Program-made: the position numbers and the translations under genes
The notes under the pieces: model-generated
What the model was told of the DNA's origin: nothing
Seen by the model: only the letters and a program-made list of their open reading frames with translations
Databases searched by the model: none
Assembly: GCA_024362935.1 (NCBI GenBank)
Contig: JANCRA010000007.1
Span: 20,981,003 to 21,045,002, forward strand
Direction: 5' to 3'
Length of the DNA stretch: 64,000 bases
DNA from: Setophaga petechia
Lineage: Eukaryota > Chordata > Aves > Passeriformes > Parulidae
In this document: positions 25,501 to 39,758 of the stretch, piece after piece
Position numbering within the stretch: the stretch's first letter is position 1
How the letters are laid out: each line of letters begins with the position of its first letter

Positions 25501-28500
25501 GCAATCTTTCCACATCTCCTGCCTGAGCAACAATTCTTGCCAATCCTTGGAGCACACATGTGGAGCTGCTGGCACGCTGGATTTATGCAAGTTCCATATT
25601 TGAAATCTTATTTATGCCTTCATTTTTGACTTGAGAAAAAGTCTTACAGCATCTTGATGTTTCTAATTCACACCATTGCTTCTTTTCATGCCCAATTAGA
25701 TTTGTTCCCATCATTTTTCTTCCTAGCCTCACATTTTTCTATTTTTGACACTTTCTGAGGTAAGGATGACTTCCTGAAGCAGAAGCATGACCAGCAAAGC
25801 AATGCTGCTCATCATTCTCTTTCACCAGTTCATACTATGCATTACAATTTTTTTTTTCCTTTTTTACTTTCATTCACAGATGCTCCACCCCACAGGTCTG
25901 CATATGCCCTTAAAATTCAGCTGGGATTCTTGGCTTGAACTTAAAGCAATATATACCAACATAGATTTGCCCTCCTTAAAGCACAAGGCATACTAGTATT
26001 GATTTATGCAGCACGTTTTTAACCTATTAATTCTTAATCTCTTCTCACAGTTAAAGTAGAAATTTTTACTTTGTCAGCCTTGAACACACAAAACCTAAAT
26101 CTAAACCTAGGGTCAAACCCTAAAGAAGTAATTAATAAACAAGTATAAACAAAACAAGAGGGGAGAAAGCAGTAGCTAATTTTATTATTTAAATGGGCAT
26201 ACTTTGTAGTGTGAAACAGAATAACCTACATTTGTAAGGTTGGTAAAAAAAATAAGAGAAAATTTCACCTCTGGTAAAGGCACATTAGGTGCCAGACTCC
26301 TTGAGAGACTTGCTAAGATTCAGGCACATGTCTTTCAAAGTCTTCCTCAAAACTTGGTTAACAAACTGCACTGCCACATCTCCCTGCAGTAATACAAACA
26401 TTTGTACTTCTGTGTTCCAATCAAGAAATAAATTCAAGATAAATTAGGGGGTGTACCAGGGCCCAAGCCTGAATTCTGGAAAAAAAATAATAAAACCCAT
26501 TTTATGTGATGCTGCTTCCTTTCTAAGCATATTACCTGTACTTCAGGAGATACTGCTTTTAAGCAGCAAGACCATGCCTTGTAAAATGTTCAGTTCTCAT
26601 ATATGTCAATTTCTAATATTCTGAAAGGAAGAAACATAGAAAACACTTTTTAGATGAGATTTTGAATTCAGAAATCTTCACTTGTCCTGCTCTTAAAGCA
26701 CATGACAGGGCATCAAGTAGGAAATGCATTTATGTGTCACAGCAGGGAGAGATTTTTTAAACTAATCATAGCACTTTAAACAATATTTAGACACAGAATA
26801 TAATTCCAGAGGAAAGACAGCAATGCTAAGATGTAATGGTGAAAAGGAAACTTTAATAATGTTCTGTGTGTATAATAAGAAAGAGTGTCAAGCATTGCAC
26901 TTCCACATCATGCCAAACATGGGTTCCTCTGGATTTTTAAGAAATGGACAGCAAACATACACCCCCATAAAAGCATGAGAGTGTTTGGATCACTTATACT
27001 TAAAAAGGTGCTGAAGTCTCAAACTTATTGCAGTGAGTGAAAAAATAACTACTGTGCACTGGGATTGCTTTCTAACTTCGGAAGTTTCTGTCCTAGTTAC
27101 AACTACCATTTGTGTAAAACCAAGGAAACAGCAGCTCACTGATTTTCTGAGTTTAAACCCATAAAAGAGTTAACAGGAGTTCCAGCAGCCTGGCTTGTGG
27201 TACCTTCAGTGACACTGGCTAGTTCTATACAAAACTATTTAAAAACAAACAAACAAAAAAACAGGAAACAAAACTTCCAGGTATTGCAGAGGTTAGTTTT
27301 CTTACTGGACCAGTGTGAACATGTGGACCACTTTTGGCCCAGTATAAACATTTTTTCTGTCAGATGATGTTTTACTTGTATACCTCCACTAAAGAGGAGT
27401 TTCCTTTATACAGATAAGACTGCAACATGCACACGTATGGATGTTTGCATATGCTCAATGGAATGTGCCTCAGCCATGGAAATCCCATCAAACTGTAAAG
27501 GTTTATGAATGGAATCCAAAGGCTACACAGAATACCGTTGATGATGAGCTATTTTATAAACTGGGAAATAACAACAAGACCTTAAAAACCCTGCAAGTAA
27601 TCTGCAGCCAGAGACTTACTAATGTAAAACAGATTGCTTCTTCAATTATACACTTGATAGAGCCACTCTGAGACTTTGTCTTGATGGATCCATTCACAAA
27701 CTATGCTCAAAGTATTGCCAGTATGCCATTCTGTAGCTATTACACTTCAAACAAACAAACACCTCCAAAACAAACAAACAAGTTTCCCCCCCATCCCAGA
27801 GGTACTGGTATTACCATGCTTTGCCCTACCAACCTGCCTAATTCCATAAAACTCTAAACTATGAGCAAAGATGACAGTTCAGCTTCTGCAGATACACTCA
27901 GGTTATCCAGACCCAGGTTTCTGCCAACATATTTGAGTCAGTATTGTGTAAATTCGAGCATTTTCCCATCACTCTGATCTGTTTTAGAAATACAAAATTA
28001 CTAAACCAGGACTCTGCTACAACTGTCTTTAGAGTTGTAAAGTTACATAAGGTGGAATAGAGACACTTGATGTAACTAAATACTAGCTGAAATAAATGGC
28101 AAGCTGCTTTGTTTAAACAGGTCAAATCCCATGGTCAGCATTCAGAAAACAAATCAGAGTGAAGTTAATGGGATTCCTCCCCAGACAATTGTAGCAAATT
28201 GGCCCCATGATAATGAAAATAAATTAATCCTGTAATTTCAAAGATTGGAAGCAGATTAGAACAACCAGGACACGGTTTTGTACTTCCATCTTAATACATG
28301 TCTGACCGTATTATATTTAGATAACTGTTTCTTCAAAGTTGTGGGAAAACATGACAACATTGCCTGTTTCAGTCACTAGTTAAATTACTTCACTCTACGT
28401 TGTTTACTGGATCACAATGATCATATCCTTCTTCTGACCCCAAGCCTCGAAAAAATACCACAGACTGCTAAAACGCTTACAGTAAAAGCATCCATCTAAT

Positions 28501-30990
28501 CTTTTTACTCTAGCAAAACAGTTTGCTCTATCAGGAATGAAAAACTGGTTTCACTGAGGCTCACTTGACATAGGAATGAACCCAGTGAGTATGCAAGGTA
28601 AAGACAAAGGGTGTTAAAATAGGAGTGAAATGTTGCAAGAAGCGTTTCCCCTTAATGAATTACTGGGAGATTTGTAGCAGGCCAGCCAGGGTAAGTCTTT
28701 CAGCATGTGTATCCAGAAGTGTCATGGACTTGCTGCACTATATCCTTGCTGCCCTTTCCATGAACTGGGCAGTTTCCTTTCACCAGTTTATTTTCACTTC
28801 TATTCTGGCAGCTGTCTACAGCAGTAGGCATTTATCTTAAATAATTTGCTACTTGTTGAAGAATTCATGGAGGGTGGGGGAGAGGGAAATAGCCATTCTT
28901 GGTGCACCATGTCATAACTGATTTAAAAAAAAAAATTAATAAGAATTAAAAGATTTCCCACAGATTTCCCCCCTCACTTCAGAGGAAATTTTACACATAT
29001 AGGTACTTTCCCCCTCCCCCAAACAAAGCACTACTAGAACTTGCTGAATTTAACTTTCCAATTATTCAAAGTAGCAAAATTTGTGGAAGTTGTACTTTCA
29101 CTTAATTAAATCAAAGTATTTTCCTTATCAATTAAAAAAAAAGCTCAGTGATAACTGAAAAAAAAAATTCAACTTGGAAATTAAAAGGAAGCGTTCTCAT
29201 ATTTTAACCTTTTTCAACAACAGGGCAGAGCCTTTGATGCAAACTACCTCTTCCTATGTTTGGCAACTAACCTCAACAGCAACATTTAAAAAAAAAAAGC
29301 ATAATTTAATGGGGAATATTACTAAAATGTACATTATCTTAATCTGTGTCATGAACAAAATTATCACTTGCCCAGCTAGCAGAGTACTGTGGAAGAAAGA
29401 AAAAATGTCATTATTAAGTGCAATATAAAGGGCAAATAAAAAAAAAAAAAGAAAAACATTTTCATTCTCCTTATTGGATACAGCTACGGGAGACTGGCAA
29501 AGTACATTGCAATGTAGACCTTACAAACTGTTTGGTAATTTTTATTAAATGGGAGCAAAAGCAAGATGGAAAAGAGTGAAAGTCAAATTATATTCTTGTG
29601 TTGAGTATATGAAACCCAAGGGAGCAACTGGTATTTTAGCCACTGGCTGCTACCAATGATTTGATGAAAGACTGGTAGCTGTAAAACTTTAATGCTTTTC
29701 TAGGCTTCACACAAATTCTGTGAAGTCAGAAGTTCACTGCAGCAGGTGAAAAACCAGGCAAGCCTCCCTAGCCCTCATTTTCTCTCATTTGAATTCAACA
29801 GTTTACACTGCAAGTTTGCATACTATAGCCCCACAATAAAGCAAGCAGAACTGTAATTTGCCATTTAGAGTAACCTATCTTTTCAGACAAGCCAGCACTA
29901 AAACAAAACATTTTTCAGTTACAGAGACAAAAAAATTCATTTGCATAACACATTCATCATATTTAAATTTCCACTCCACCATCCCAGAAAAGTTTCAAAG
30001 GCAGAAAAACAACAGACAATGTTGAAAAACAAAATATTTTCTTTTCACCATAAAGTCTGAGTAATAACTAAATGGCATTCTTCAAATAGAGATTAACAAT
30101 GTTGAACCAGATGTTCTCCATTTCACAAGTGTCTATGTCTCAAAAGTACCCAAGACAGATATCCTTTGGAAAATCCTACATCCAGAGTTCAAATTCAAGC
30201 TTAAACAAAACAAAATCAAGTGGAACCAACACTCCCTCCCTTCTGCAGTATGTGACACTTCCTCACTCTCCATACACCAGGGTAAACTGATAGACAAAAT
30301 GAGTTTAATAAGTTTTGTGTGCACATGATTATATGAAGTTGGTTTTGAGAGGCATTACAATCAGAACCTTGACTCTAATGCCCTGATCCATCTAACATTT
30401 CAGAAAAAAATTATTTTCAGCTATAAGAGTCAGCCTCCTCAAAGTGTTCCAATAGTGAAAGAGCAGCTTTGACTCCAGTTAAAATCAAAACCAGACAGAT
30501 TTTCTTCAGTTTTAGTCTGTTAGGAGTTGGTTGAAATCTTCATGAGAATATGAATTTCCATAAGGATCAAATTTCAAAGAGCAGACATCTTATAAGAATT
30601 GCTAACCTTTAAATATTTCCCTTGGAATCTTATGGCATGTGGATGTCCTTTCATCTGTGCCCATTTTTTTCAATGTAACCTTAAAAAACGCTGGGCCTAA
30701 ACCTCTTTATTCAGATTTTTAGGAAGCAGAAATGAGAATGCCATTTGTATTTCCCTCTGTATAGAGACTTAAAAAACTATTCAATTTTTTAAATTCAAAT
30801 TTAAATTAAAACTTAGCTGGTTAATTTGCATGTATAGAGGAAGGGTCTCAGATTTGCCACAGTGATGTTTACCTAGGAGAGATGATCTAAAGGGAAATGA
30901 ATATCATTACTGTGTTACAAATTCCAGTTGTCAAAAACATTTGACTTAGGAACCAGTCATCTCCAGGACTTGTTTAGCTGACCAGAAGCA
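16578..30990. other. Long intergenic stretch, no gene recognised
   Basis: About 14 kb of AT-rich, CpG-poor unique sequence. The longest open frames (minus 18,284-18,739 with 151 codons; plus 24,178-24,627 with 149 codons) have low-complexity, Cys/Phe/Ser-rich translations typical of AT-rich non-coding DNA and match no family I know. Small features are a 16-bp AT palindrome at 17,453-17,468, A/T runs, and AAAC-type simple repeats at about 27,244-27,262 and 27,750-27,782. I see no splice-consistent exon series. Confidence 0.5.
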
Positions 30991-31055
30991 TGGAATCATA
31001 GAATCATTTTGCACTCCAGAAGTCTCTTTTCAACTACCTATTAATTCACTACTCT
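30991..31055. mobile_element. Possible CR1 3'-end remnant(s)
   Basis: GGAATCATAGAATCATTTTG (30,991-31,010 region) is the reverse complement of the CR1 terminal repeat (ATGATTCTATGATTCC). The adjoining CTCCAGAAGTCTCTTTTCAA resembles the forward-oriented sequence just before a CR1 3' end. This may be two short CR1 tails facing each other, or one old rearranged copy. The match is short, so confidence is modest. Confidence 0.4.
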
Positions 31056-32163
31056 CTTTAACCTGAACATTCATGTTCCTCAGACATGGGAGCATCCTCT
31101 GGAAAGCTGCAGGGCAATGTACCACTGCTCCCTGAAAGAAGAATATCTTTGCCCCATCAATACATTCTGATGATAACACCCAGCACCAGAATGCTTAAGA
31201 ACAAAGGCTTAAGACTTGGTTTGGGAGACCACTATTTCACACTTGCATGAAGTCAGCTTGGGGATGAGGAGCAGTAGATAGGGAAAGAAAACAAAAATAT
31301 TTAATCAGACCTCAGCAAAAGATATCATGTCTGCAGAAGATTTCACATCATCTTCACTGAGTTAGACAACAAGCTATAGGGGCTTGTCAGTCCAAACCCT
31401 GTGACAGAAGTTTCTGTGGCATCAGCTCTATTAAATGGCATCTTGTGGAAACTCATAGATCTTGTTCACAAACAAGTAATTTTTGCATTCAGTTTTCACT
31501 GAATACAAACAGCCAATAACAGCCAAAATCTTTAAAATCATAAGCAACAACTTATGTTTTCCAGATGAATCAGGCCTAAATACCTCACACTGGTGTCACA
31601 AACTTAGCAGAAACTCTTGAACCAACCTCCCTGCACTTTTGTCATACTTCATAAGACGAGGGCATATCCTCTTCACACTGTAGAGCTGCTGTGAAAACAA
31701 AATATCTTAATTAAGATATTAGCTAAGCATTCCAGAAGGTACCCTTGGGAAAATACAATATATATCACAAATAAAGAGGAGGATTTAACCTCAAGTTATA
31801 AACAGCAGTATAGTCTAATTAAATGGATGAGGCACTCAACTGCAAGCAGCTCCAAAAGAGCCAGTCTGTCCAAAATATCTGTTAAATCATGGCCACTGTT
31901 AGGTCAAACATTTCCAGATTTCTTCCCTTTCACATTTTGCTTCCTGTATTAGCTGCTGATAAAAAACATTTTGCCACTACTTAGCTGGGCATAGAAACAG
32001 ACAAAGCCAAAACCCAAAAAGCTGTTACATGGTTTATTTACTTAAAAAAACATGTTTTCATTGTAATATGAACAAGGCTCGATAACTACATTCTGGGAAT
32101 TAAAGATTCAAACTCAGTGTTCTTAATTTGTATTTTTCCATAGAGCCAATCCTTTCAGAGATG
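31056..32163. other. Intergenic with a 20-bp palindrome
   Basis: Non-coding AT-rich sequence. It includes the perfect palindrome AATATCTTAATTAAGATATT at 31,701-31,720. Nothing else is recognised. Confidence 0.5.
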
Positions 32164-32305
32164 CTGCATGGTCTAGTGATGGTCAGAGAAGACTGGGAGC
32201 CTTTAGGATGCTGGGTACGTATCCAAATTCACAGCACTGACTCATAGTCTGGGACAAGTCACTTGACCTCCTATGCCTCAAACAGCCCAGCTGGAAAATA
32301 CAGAA
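32164..32305 (+). mobile_element. MIR-like (CORE-SINE) relic
   Basis: In plus orientation this stretch parallels the MIR family consensus. TGGTCTAGTGATGGTCAGAG and GACTGGGAGCCTTTAGGATG correspond to the tRNA-derived 5' part. The block CTGGGTACGTATCCAAATTC corresponds to the 'CTGGGTTCGAATCC' box-B-like segment. GTCTGGGACAAGTCACTTGA and CCTCCTATGCCTCAAACAGC match the CORE part ('CTTGGGCAAGTCACTTAACCTCT..TGCCTCAGTTTCC'), and CTGGAAAATACAG matches 'CTGTAAAATGGGG'. The LINE-derived 3' tail is not recognisable. It is diverged, so it is old. MIR-type elements are best known in mammals, with sparse ancient copies in birds and reptiles. Confidence 0.7.
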
Positions 32306-35300
32306 AGAAAAGCAGCAAGCCTGAATGAGAAACAGTTATTATGACTAAGATCAGCTCCTGGATAAATCCAACATCAAATAAAATGTGTTTTCCATATGGA
32401 AGCTGCTTTCCTAAAGTGGAATAAAATGTAAATGCCTGTCATTTAAAATCATCTGAGAGGCAAGTGGTGAGAAAAGCAGCTCTGCAACAGACCAACAGGA
32501 AAGACTCTGCTAGGAATGAAGGACACTTCTTGAGGCGCACAGAGAGGGAGATGGAAAGCATTCAGGCATCTGGCAGCAGCAAAGGTGAAGCCATGATTTG
32601 AGGAGGTCAGAGACAACAATGTGTCTGAGTCAGAAAAGGTCACTTATTCAATATTCCAGCTGTAAGATGAAAGAATGCAAGTGGAGATTTTTCAGAGCAG
32701 AGATCACAGATGCAAGAACATCTAAAAGGTGGACTGTTTGAAAGTGCCACTGACAGATATGATGAATCCATCTTCTCAGGCTAAAAAATTTCTCAACCCT
32801 TGATTTTACCTTTTCCTTCTCTCTTGCACTTCTCTAAGCAGATATCTCTGTTTCCCAGAGCTTCCCTCCCACTTGCATTCAAGCAAGCCTGCTCCAAGCA
32901 CTCCAAGTCTGTGTGAGGAGATAACCAGCTCCCAAAGTGGAGGTAGAATATTGCATTCCCTGTGTTCTACTCTGCCTGAGTGGTGCTTTCTGTGCACTTT
33001 TGTGACAGCCAATCCATTAAAACACAGTGTTACTGAAAAAGCTTATTTACCATACTAACAGAACAGCTGAGGTAGCTGTGCTATTCCAAATCCGTATTTA
33101 TATGAGGCTCATGTGAGAAAGAATAAAAGAAAATACTAGCAAAGCAGATGAATTTTAAGGAATTATACCTTATAGAAGCAAAAGAAACAAGTGCAGCATT
33201 ATTTGGCCTTGGAATAGGTACTGATCTCCAGCATGACCACAAACTTTCAGATTCACAAGCTGAGACCTCTTTATTTCAGAGAAAACAAAAAGCTACAAAA
33301 TGTTCAGATGTCCCTGATATAAGCTGAAAATTAGTCAGTGGCAGTAGGGAATTGTGGACCAAGGGAAAGAAGTAGTCTGAAAGGCAGTCATCTACAGATT
33401 GGACAGTGAACTGCTTGAAGAAAAATGTATATCCTTGGACGGACTTTACAAAGCCAAAACCAATTATGGAAGTGTATGAACAGCACTCTCCAGTTCAAGC
33501 TGGAAACATGCCATCAGAAAGTCCACTACTTCCACAGTTCCTGAGGAAATTGGTAAAGCTTGTTCAGAGCATTAAAACCAAACACATGCAGAACTTGAGT
33601 TTAAAGAACTGGCCATATCAGACTGCAGCAGTGGATGCCCTGACCTTCAGCAGCATTGTCATTACAATGAAATAGTGACTCCTCCTGAGTTTTTCCTGGA
33701 GTGGGACAACATCCTTGGGCACAGGACAAGCCAGTGACAGTTCTGGCATCCCAGTGTGGAGACAAACAAAGCAGCAAGGAGGCCACTGTACTGTGTGGCC
33801 TCAGGCAGGTCCACAGGGTACAGAAGTGCACCCTGGAAGTTTCCTACAATAGCACATTTTCCAAAATACTGTGGTGAAAACTTTCAATAGCACACAGTCT
33901 TTTATGGGCTGTGAAGCCGGTACTGACAGTTTCTCACTTCTATCTAGCCAGGAGAATATCTAAGCTAAAAAAAATGCTTTTAGCAGTTATAGTAAAAGCA
34001 ATTTGAAGAATAGGGGAACAGAGCTGAACACAGAAGCTGAACAAGGAGAGGAGCAGTCTGAGAGGAGGCAGAACTGAAGGCTTAGGCAACCTATAGTCTT
34101 GCAGCCAGCAAACAATGCAAAGAATGAGACCTGCTAACCTGCTGTCAGAGGCTAGCCATACATTAACATATGTTTCATATCCTCCTCATCATCACATCAG
34201 GTACCTGGCCAAGTTGTGGTCTCCTTTGACAGGAAAAGGGGAAATAAGTTCAACACAAAGATCTCTCTTGACAGTATCCTTAGTAGGGTGTCAAAGTACT
34301 TGAGAATCCCAATGCAGACAAAAACCAAGACAAAATTCTTGTTGGAATTCTTACAACCAACATTCTCATTTATTCCCTGTTTTTTTTCATAATCTACTTT
34401 GCCATTCACAAGTATTCTGGTGTGTATTTCATCACTCCTGTTAAGGCAATTAGAGACACAAACACTTGGGCAAGCCATAGAGGTAATATCTCACTGCTCC
34501 TGTGGCCCAATGGCAAAACTAGAACTCCTGCAAGCACTGACTCTTGCCCAAACTAGTGCAAGACTTGACCACACTGACTTAAGAGTTGGGACTGCAGTTT
34601 ACCACTTCCCTTCTGGGAAGGCACCTTACTACCAAATTATTTTCAGACTTCTGAGCAGTCAGAGGATCAGGTTCCTGCACCTTTGATGTGCTTTATGTTA
34701 ACAGAGTAAAGACATACACTAGTGCACTAGCCTGGTCTCTGTGCTAGTCTCAGCTTTTTGTTGTTCAGCCCTCAGTTTAAGTGACTTCATTTTAAACTCC
34801 ATGTCAGCCCCCAGAGGACCAGTAAATCTAACAATTAACCAGAGTAACAATGCATTTATGAAGTAAAAAGGTAACACTAATATTTACTCTGAAAGGACAC
34901 TATTTGAAAAAGAAGTTCAAAGCCTCTACTGCATTGTATAGATAAGACCAGGAACCACTGAATTAGTAATTGTTCAACCACTCTGGGAAAAACTGCACAA
35001 ATTTTCCACCATTGTCATCCAAAAATAGTTTAAATGTTTTTATGTCAAGTCTAAACAGAACGTTTCTGAAATCACCTAAATGGTTTTTCAATATTACTTA
35101 ACTTGCAAGCAGAGCCAAAAGGATAAAATACCACTAAAATTCTCTTCCCCAAATACGTGCAAAAGGACCAGTAAGAGCATGTGAAATCAAGTTTTTGTTT
35201 CAGGTTTTCAAGTCAACATTTGAAGTCTCAAGAAGCTTGAGAAAAACTGACACCATTTTAGGTGCTTAAATCAACAAACCCCAGAATTTCAGCATTCTCA

Positions 35301-38300
35301 AAGCAAGCAATGTGCTTTCTTTCTGTGCTGATCAGGAGTAACCTAAATAAAGTTATTGTTACAATTATAATTAATAGCAAATCTTAGTAAATGTGGTAGT
35401 TGTTAAAACAAACAACAAATTATAATTAACCAGAAAACCCAGTAATTCAAGCCTAAATGAGCAATACAATTCCTGTGCTGGTCTTTCTCCCATCCTGGAC
35501 TTATTTCCAGCCACTAAATAATTTGATCACTCCCATTAAGAGCAGTCTGAATAGAAAAATGTATTGCATTTATCACCACTATTATTCTACTTCAGTCAAA
35601 ACAATATGAGATGAATGCAGTCTAATTTATGAATGGAACTAGAGTAGTCTGACCTTCTTCACATAGCTTTAGTAATTAATCTCAGTGACTATCAGTTTTT
35701 TGCTATTCATACCCACAGAACTGAGATGACCTAGAGGAAGAAATATCTAACAAAAAAGTGAGTTGCCCTTTTTTTTTTTTTATATTTTGATTTTTTCAGT
35801 CTGACCCTAAAATACATTAAATGCATTGCATAGCAATTACTACACATTTAGAAGTGATTATAAAAACAGGAGCCCTCTTTAGCTTTCACCTGTTAGAACC
35901 CACCACAATGAATTAGATCCTGAACATCTATTTGTGCAAGAGATATCTAGAAGTAAATAAATATTGTTCTATTATCTCATTAAAGTTGAGCAAAAGAGAC
36001 AATACAATGAAAAGTATGGTGTTGCATTAACATCATTAGTGTTGCAGCCTAGTTTCAGTAGAATATTTTTCAGTAAAGCTCATGTTCCCAAATGGAAAAG
36101 AAAACTGCGTTTACAGTCACTGGCCATGTTCAGAATAGAAGAAAAGCAGCCTAACCTTCCTAGCCATTCTACTGCTATGCCACTGCAATCAGTGAAGGCC
36201 ACCTCATCTTTAGTTGACTCTTCCTTCAGCTGAAAGCTGACACAGGACTCTGGTCTAAACTGCACCTTGCAAAAACAAACCAACCAAATAACAACCACCA
36301 CCACCCCTGAAATTCTCCTCAGCTTACAAGTAGGCAGCAGTTTAGGAAGGCTGCCCGTACGTTGTACCTCCTCTACAGAGAGCTCTTAGAGAAATTACAG
36401 AATGCTCAGCTGGCTTAAAGCCATCTCTGAAGCCAGTCTGTGCCACAGTTTCTGAGGTCACTTGCTGACCATGCTATGGAAGGTTGCCCAGATGTGATGA
36501 ATGACTCTCCTAGTACCAACCCACCTCCAGGAATGCTGGAAGGCATGGCAGGAGGGCTCTCAGAAGACAGTCTTCCTCACCTAGCTCTAAAATCCTGAAA
36601 GCTTGATGTCCTGCTCTGTGATTTTTACCCAGCATAAGGGGACTGAGGAAAGACTTACATGCATATACAAAAATTAGGTTACAATCAAAACACCCGAGTA
36701 GGTTTGTGGCTCATGCTGAAAGTCACTGATGCATTACATAAAGCTTCCTGCCAGCACTAGTAGCTATTGCCACAGAAAAGCATGCCTTGTTTTGTGGAAA
36801 TTCTGTTTCCCTGGCTTTTCCCAGGACAGCCTGCCAGCAGGAAGAGAGCTCGTGCCTCTGCAGCAGAGGTAGCTCACGAGTTCGGTGTCACCAGCCCTGG
36901 ATTGGTGCACTTGGTCAAGATGCTGCAGCAGAAGTGCCCAAGATAACCAGCACTGGCAATTACCAGACAAGACAGGCAATGCACTCTCTCACAATGTACT
37001 GTTTTTCCATTCAGCAGACACAAACCTTCAGAAAGAGGAAGGAGACAGAGAAGTGATCCTAGCAGCAGTCACAGCTCACATCACAAACTCAGTCACAATC
37101 TCAGCTACAAGTATGGGCTTAGCACAACTGGTGAGCTGTTGCAGATGTCCACTAAATGTGATGGTTCCTCATTCTCTCTTTACTCTTCACAGAGAACATG
37201 ATTGCTAATTTCTTCTCTATGTTCATATCTGTTCTTTGCTGAGTAACACAAGGATACATGAATTATTTCAAACAATTAAATTACTCCTTCTGCCAAAAGC
37301 ATGTGCTTCATATAGAGACCAAATTTTATCAAGAATCTGTAGTCATTTTGCTTTCCTTCAATGAAAAGTTCCTAAAGTGTTATAATCAAATTATAAGCCC
37401 TCATATGCAGTCTCAGGCCTTATACAGCATCAAGAAAAGTACAAAAATTCAAAATTATTGGAATGCAAAAATCAGAAAATATATGTGATACTGAAAAATA
37501 TATTTCAGATAATACCTGTTGGGTTTGGAGGTTTTCTGTTCTGAACCTTGAATTAAAACTTATGAACAGTCAGTGACAACAGCCTAGAGTTACTTATGAT
37601 TCCAAACTGAAGTCTGGAAAAAAAAATAAATAAAAGCTGCTTCTTCCTGGTAGATTGAGACTCCAGACCTACTAGAAGGAGGAAGAGAGTATGCATAAGG
37701 AATTCCTTTTCATGGAAAATAAGCTGAATTTATTACACTCTTCAGTTTCTGGTCAGTTTCCACATTTATGAAATAGTTTTGAACAAACTGGTTTTGTCCA
37801 CACATTTTTATATTCCAGCAAGTAGGTGAAAATTGCATTGACTGATTTTTTACTCCTACCAGTCTTATACTTCACACAGGCTTGTAAAACCGTCTCAACT
37901 CAAGACTATATCATGAGATGACATAGATTCAAACTTTAAACAAATACATAAAGCCATGACCCATTTGTTTTGATATTCTGCAATGTTCCAGACAGGGAGA
38001 AAAGCCATCACTGAAACCATGAGACATACAAGACTTCACAATTTATTAAGAAGATTAGCTGGGTTTAGTTTGTGCAGTAATGATTAGTCACTGAATATGT
38101 GTTGGTTTGAAAGCCTAAAAGGTCAGGGATCAAGGAATTATTTGGCTTAATTGTGTTTTAGGGTTTTTTGTCTTTTAAATAGTTAAAAGGTTTTTTTAAG
38201 TTGAGCAGAACTTTGCAAATGCGGAACTCCAAGTATATTCCACATAGAACAACAAACGCACCTTAAATATACCAGGTTTTTTCACTTTCGGATTATATTT

Positions 38301-39688
38301 GTAGAACTGCCTGCTGTGAAATGACAAAGTTCATGGTTCATCTGAACTTTTGAACTCAAGTGAGTATTTGACACAGCAAAACAATCTAAATGAACCTAAC
38401 ACAAAGTTTTCATAGTTTAAACCTAGCTTTCAGGCCTTTGTCTGGGGCAATTGGGTAGGAAAGTTCTTTATTGATGTTGTAAAAACTACCAGTTTAATAA
38501 CAGGCAGAGAGAGTGGAGCGATCAGTGGAAAGAGCACCTTAGCATTTCTGAAATAGTGCTGGTTTGGTAGTTCATTGAACTTTACCTGACCCCATTACGA
38601 AGGCTTCCCCAGGACAAGTTGTAGCTGCATTTGTGACAAGACTGACGCTTCCTATCTTATTTAAAATAGGCTCCAGGGCTGGGAGTTCACAGATAAAGTT
38701 AGTTAAAAAAAAACCAAAACAAACTCTGCACACATGAGTTCACTTGGCTCCTTGCACTGCTATTTCATCTTAATATTTAGGCTGTATTCTTTTTATACAG
38801 AGAAGTAGAGATACTTTTTTTCCAAAAAGAAAAAGCTTGTTGCCTTCATTCCCAATATATACCAGCAAAAGCCTTTGAAAAACTGGGAAAACCAGTGCAT
38901 TTAAGATTCCCATGCTGATGCTCCTCCTAAATCTTGGCCTGCATGCACATGACTACTACTGTCCCTTCTTAATGTTATTAGAAATTCTACAGCAGTCTCA
39001 ATTCATGCTTTATCAGTTTTAGACCTATCAACTAACAAAACCTCGAAAAAATGTTGAGGCTTTTAAAACTACTAAGACTACAAGATGTTCTGTACTGCCA
39101 AGTGCACAAGCAGTTTCATAACTCACTGGTGCATATAAATGACAAATATTTCTGACCACATTAGAAATGGGTTCAAACAAGCCTTACAATGTCCAAAGAA
39201 GAGTGATAAACTTCTTCAACTGTGTAAATTCCCTGTGAAAATAATCATACCACACAAAGCCCTGCATTTCACCCGCCTGTAAGGCTAGAGTCACTCATTA
39301 CTTCCATCCAAAAGAATGAGGAAAGGCAATCCAGAGATTACTTACAAAGAGCAGCTGTAGCAATCACTATAGTATCGCCCCTCTGTTGCGGCTCACTAAT
39401 GCAGTTGTATGTTTTTAATCAGCTGAACTATGACAGGAAGACAGATTCAAGATTTAGAAAATTCTAAAGCAATTTCATGACAGTTTGCATTACTAACTTC
39501 CTTTTCTAACTAGATCTTCCAACTTTACCATTTAACTCCAAAGCCTACTTATAAAGCTCTGTTTCTAGCCCTTGCACTTCCTTTGCTGGCAAGTTTTACG
39601 TCCAAGATATCTGGTCCTTTTTTTTCTATTCACCCAAGAGCTGAGCAGTCAGCAGGAATGAGGAAAGGAAATACCAATCTCGCTGCAT
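32306..39688. other. Intergenic, no gene recognised
   Basis: AT-rich unique sequence. Open frames stay near or below 107 codons and show no recognisable domains. A 12-bp palindrome CTAGTGCACTAG lies at 34,719-34,730, and a short CAC-rich simple repeat is near 36,290-36,305. I see no mobile element that I can name with confidence. Confidence 0.5.
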
Positions 39689-39738
39689 TAAAAAAATTAA
39701 ATTAAAAAAAAAAAAAAAGAAGAAAGAAAAAAAAAAAA
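39689..39738. repeat. A-rich low-complexity tract at the edge of the CpG island
   Basis: About 50 bases that are nearly all A with a few T and G interruptions. They end 21 bases before the first CpG of the island. This could be a nucleosome-excluding poly(dA:dT) element of a promoter or the tail of an unrecognised retroposon lying to its left. Confidence 0.85.
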
Positions 39739-39758
39739 GTGAGAGAAGGGTTGGGGAG

